Shown here piece by piece: positions 25,493 to 25,618 of a DNA stretch of 25,618 nucleotides. The stretch comes from an uncultured Planctomycetaceae bacterium (lineage in GTDB: Bacteria > Planctomycetota > Planctomycetia > Planctomycetales > Planctomycetaceae). A program made the position numbers and the translations under genes. Within the stretch, counting starts at the first letter, position 1. Each line of letters opens with the position of its first letter. The stretch spans positions 1 through 25,618 of the forward strand of contig CAIXQV010000644.1 in the NCBI GenBank assembly GCA_903921605.1, in the 5' to 3' direction. Below the pieces are notes generated by a model. That model had not been told where the DNA came from, ran no database searches, and saw nothing but the letters and a program-made list of their open reading frames with translations.

Positions 25493-25618
25493 TCATGCCG
25501 GTCGAAGTAACCACAGGATCAGGGACAAGAGTACCCATCCTGCAAAGCTATAAACAAAAAACAATCCCGGCGACCGAATCCCAATCCAGCGACCTCGAAA
25601 GGCCACTGCGAGGAACCA
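25493..25618 (-). CDS. 3' end of a membrane-protein gene, cut by the window edge
   Basis: The minus strand carries an open frame entering from beyond position 25618 and ending at TGA (25493-25495). The 41 visible residues include the basic FRGRWIGIRSPG followed by a membrane segment, LFFVYSFAGWVLLSLILWLL, and end RPA. This looks like the C-terminus of an integral membrane protein. It ends 37 nt before the GTG of the first lipoprotein gene on the same strand, so it is probably the upstream gene of that operon. Its family cannot be told from this fragment. Confidence 0.6.
   Translation of the reverse strand, partial: WFLAVAFRGRWIGIRSPGLFFVYSFAGWVLLSLILWLLRPA

Overview
The window looks like chromosomal DNA of a planctomycete (Planctomycetota). 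A Tat-exported DUF1501 protein, a one-cysteine-type sulfatase, a BatA-type von Willebrand (vWA) membrane protein and several lipoproteins without familiar homologues sit close together, and most genes are monocistronic or in very short operons. This assignment rests on gene content. No rRNA, tRNA, CRISPR array or insertion sequence was seen.

Left edge (1-2550): a CinA-family protein whose N-terminal domain is intact and whose C-terminal domain looks eroded, convergent with a zinc-dependent dehydrogenase of the archaeal glucose dehydrogenase type. A 13-bp perfect inverted repeat lies between them.

Centre (about 2551-15934): an exopolysaccharide (EPS) locus of the Wzx/Wzy type. It encodes a tyrosine autokinase/chain-length regulator (Wzc-like), a convergent outer-membrane export lipoprotein (Wza-like) preceded by a lipoprotein of unknown function, a WbaP-like initiating sugar-phosphate transferase, two different O-antigen polymerase/ligase-like membrane proteins, and one WcaI-like glycosyltransferase. 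The expected division of labour is priming on undecaprenyl phosphate, sugar addition, polymerisation, then length control and export. No flippase and only one elongating glycosyltransferase are present, so other parts must be encoded elsewhere. The four plus-strand genes from the WbaP-like to the second Wzy-like gene are separated by long gaps (988, 478 and 537 nt) with no convincing genes.

Right of the EPS locus (15935-18441): two strong hairpins, an SDR oxidoreductase on the minus strand, a 785-nt gap with a threefold 12-bp tandem repeat, and a small TerB-like protein.

Right edge (18591-25618): a minus-strand pair (BatA/vWA protein then secreted sulfatase), divergent from a DUF1501 protein; then a minus-strand run made of the 3' end of a membrane-protein gene cut by the window edge and two related lipoproteins.

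I did not find a clear new defence or mobile system. The best candidates for undescribed biology are the EPS-linked lipoprotein with its YYDVATGGDG and KYW motifs, the paired lipoproteins with their membrane partner, and the large unexplained gaps in the EPS locus.
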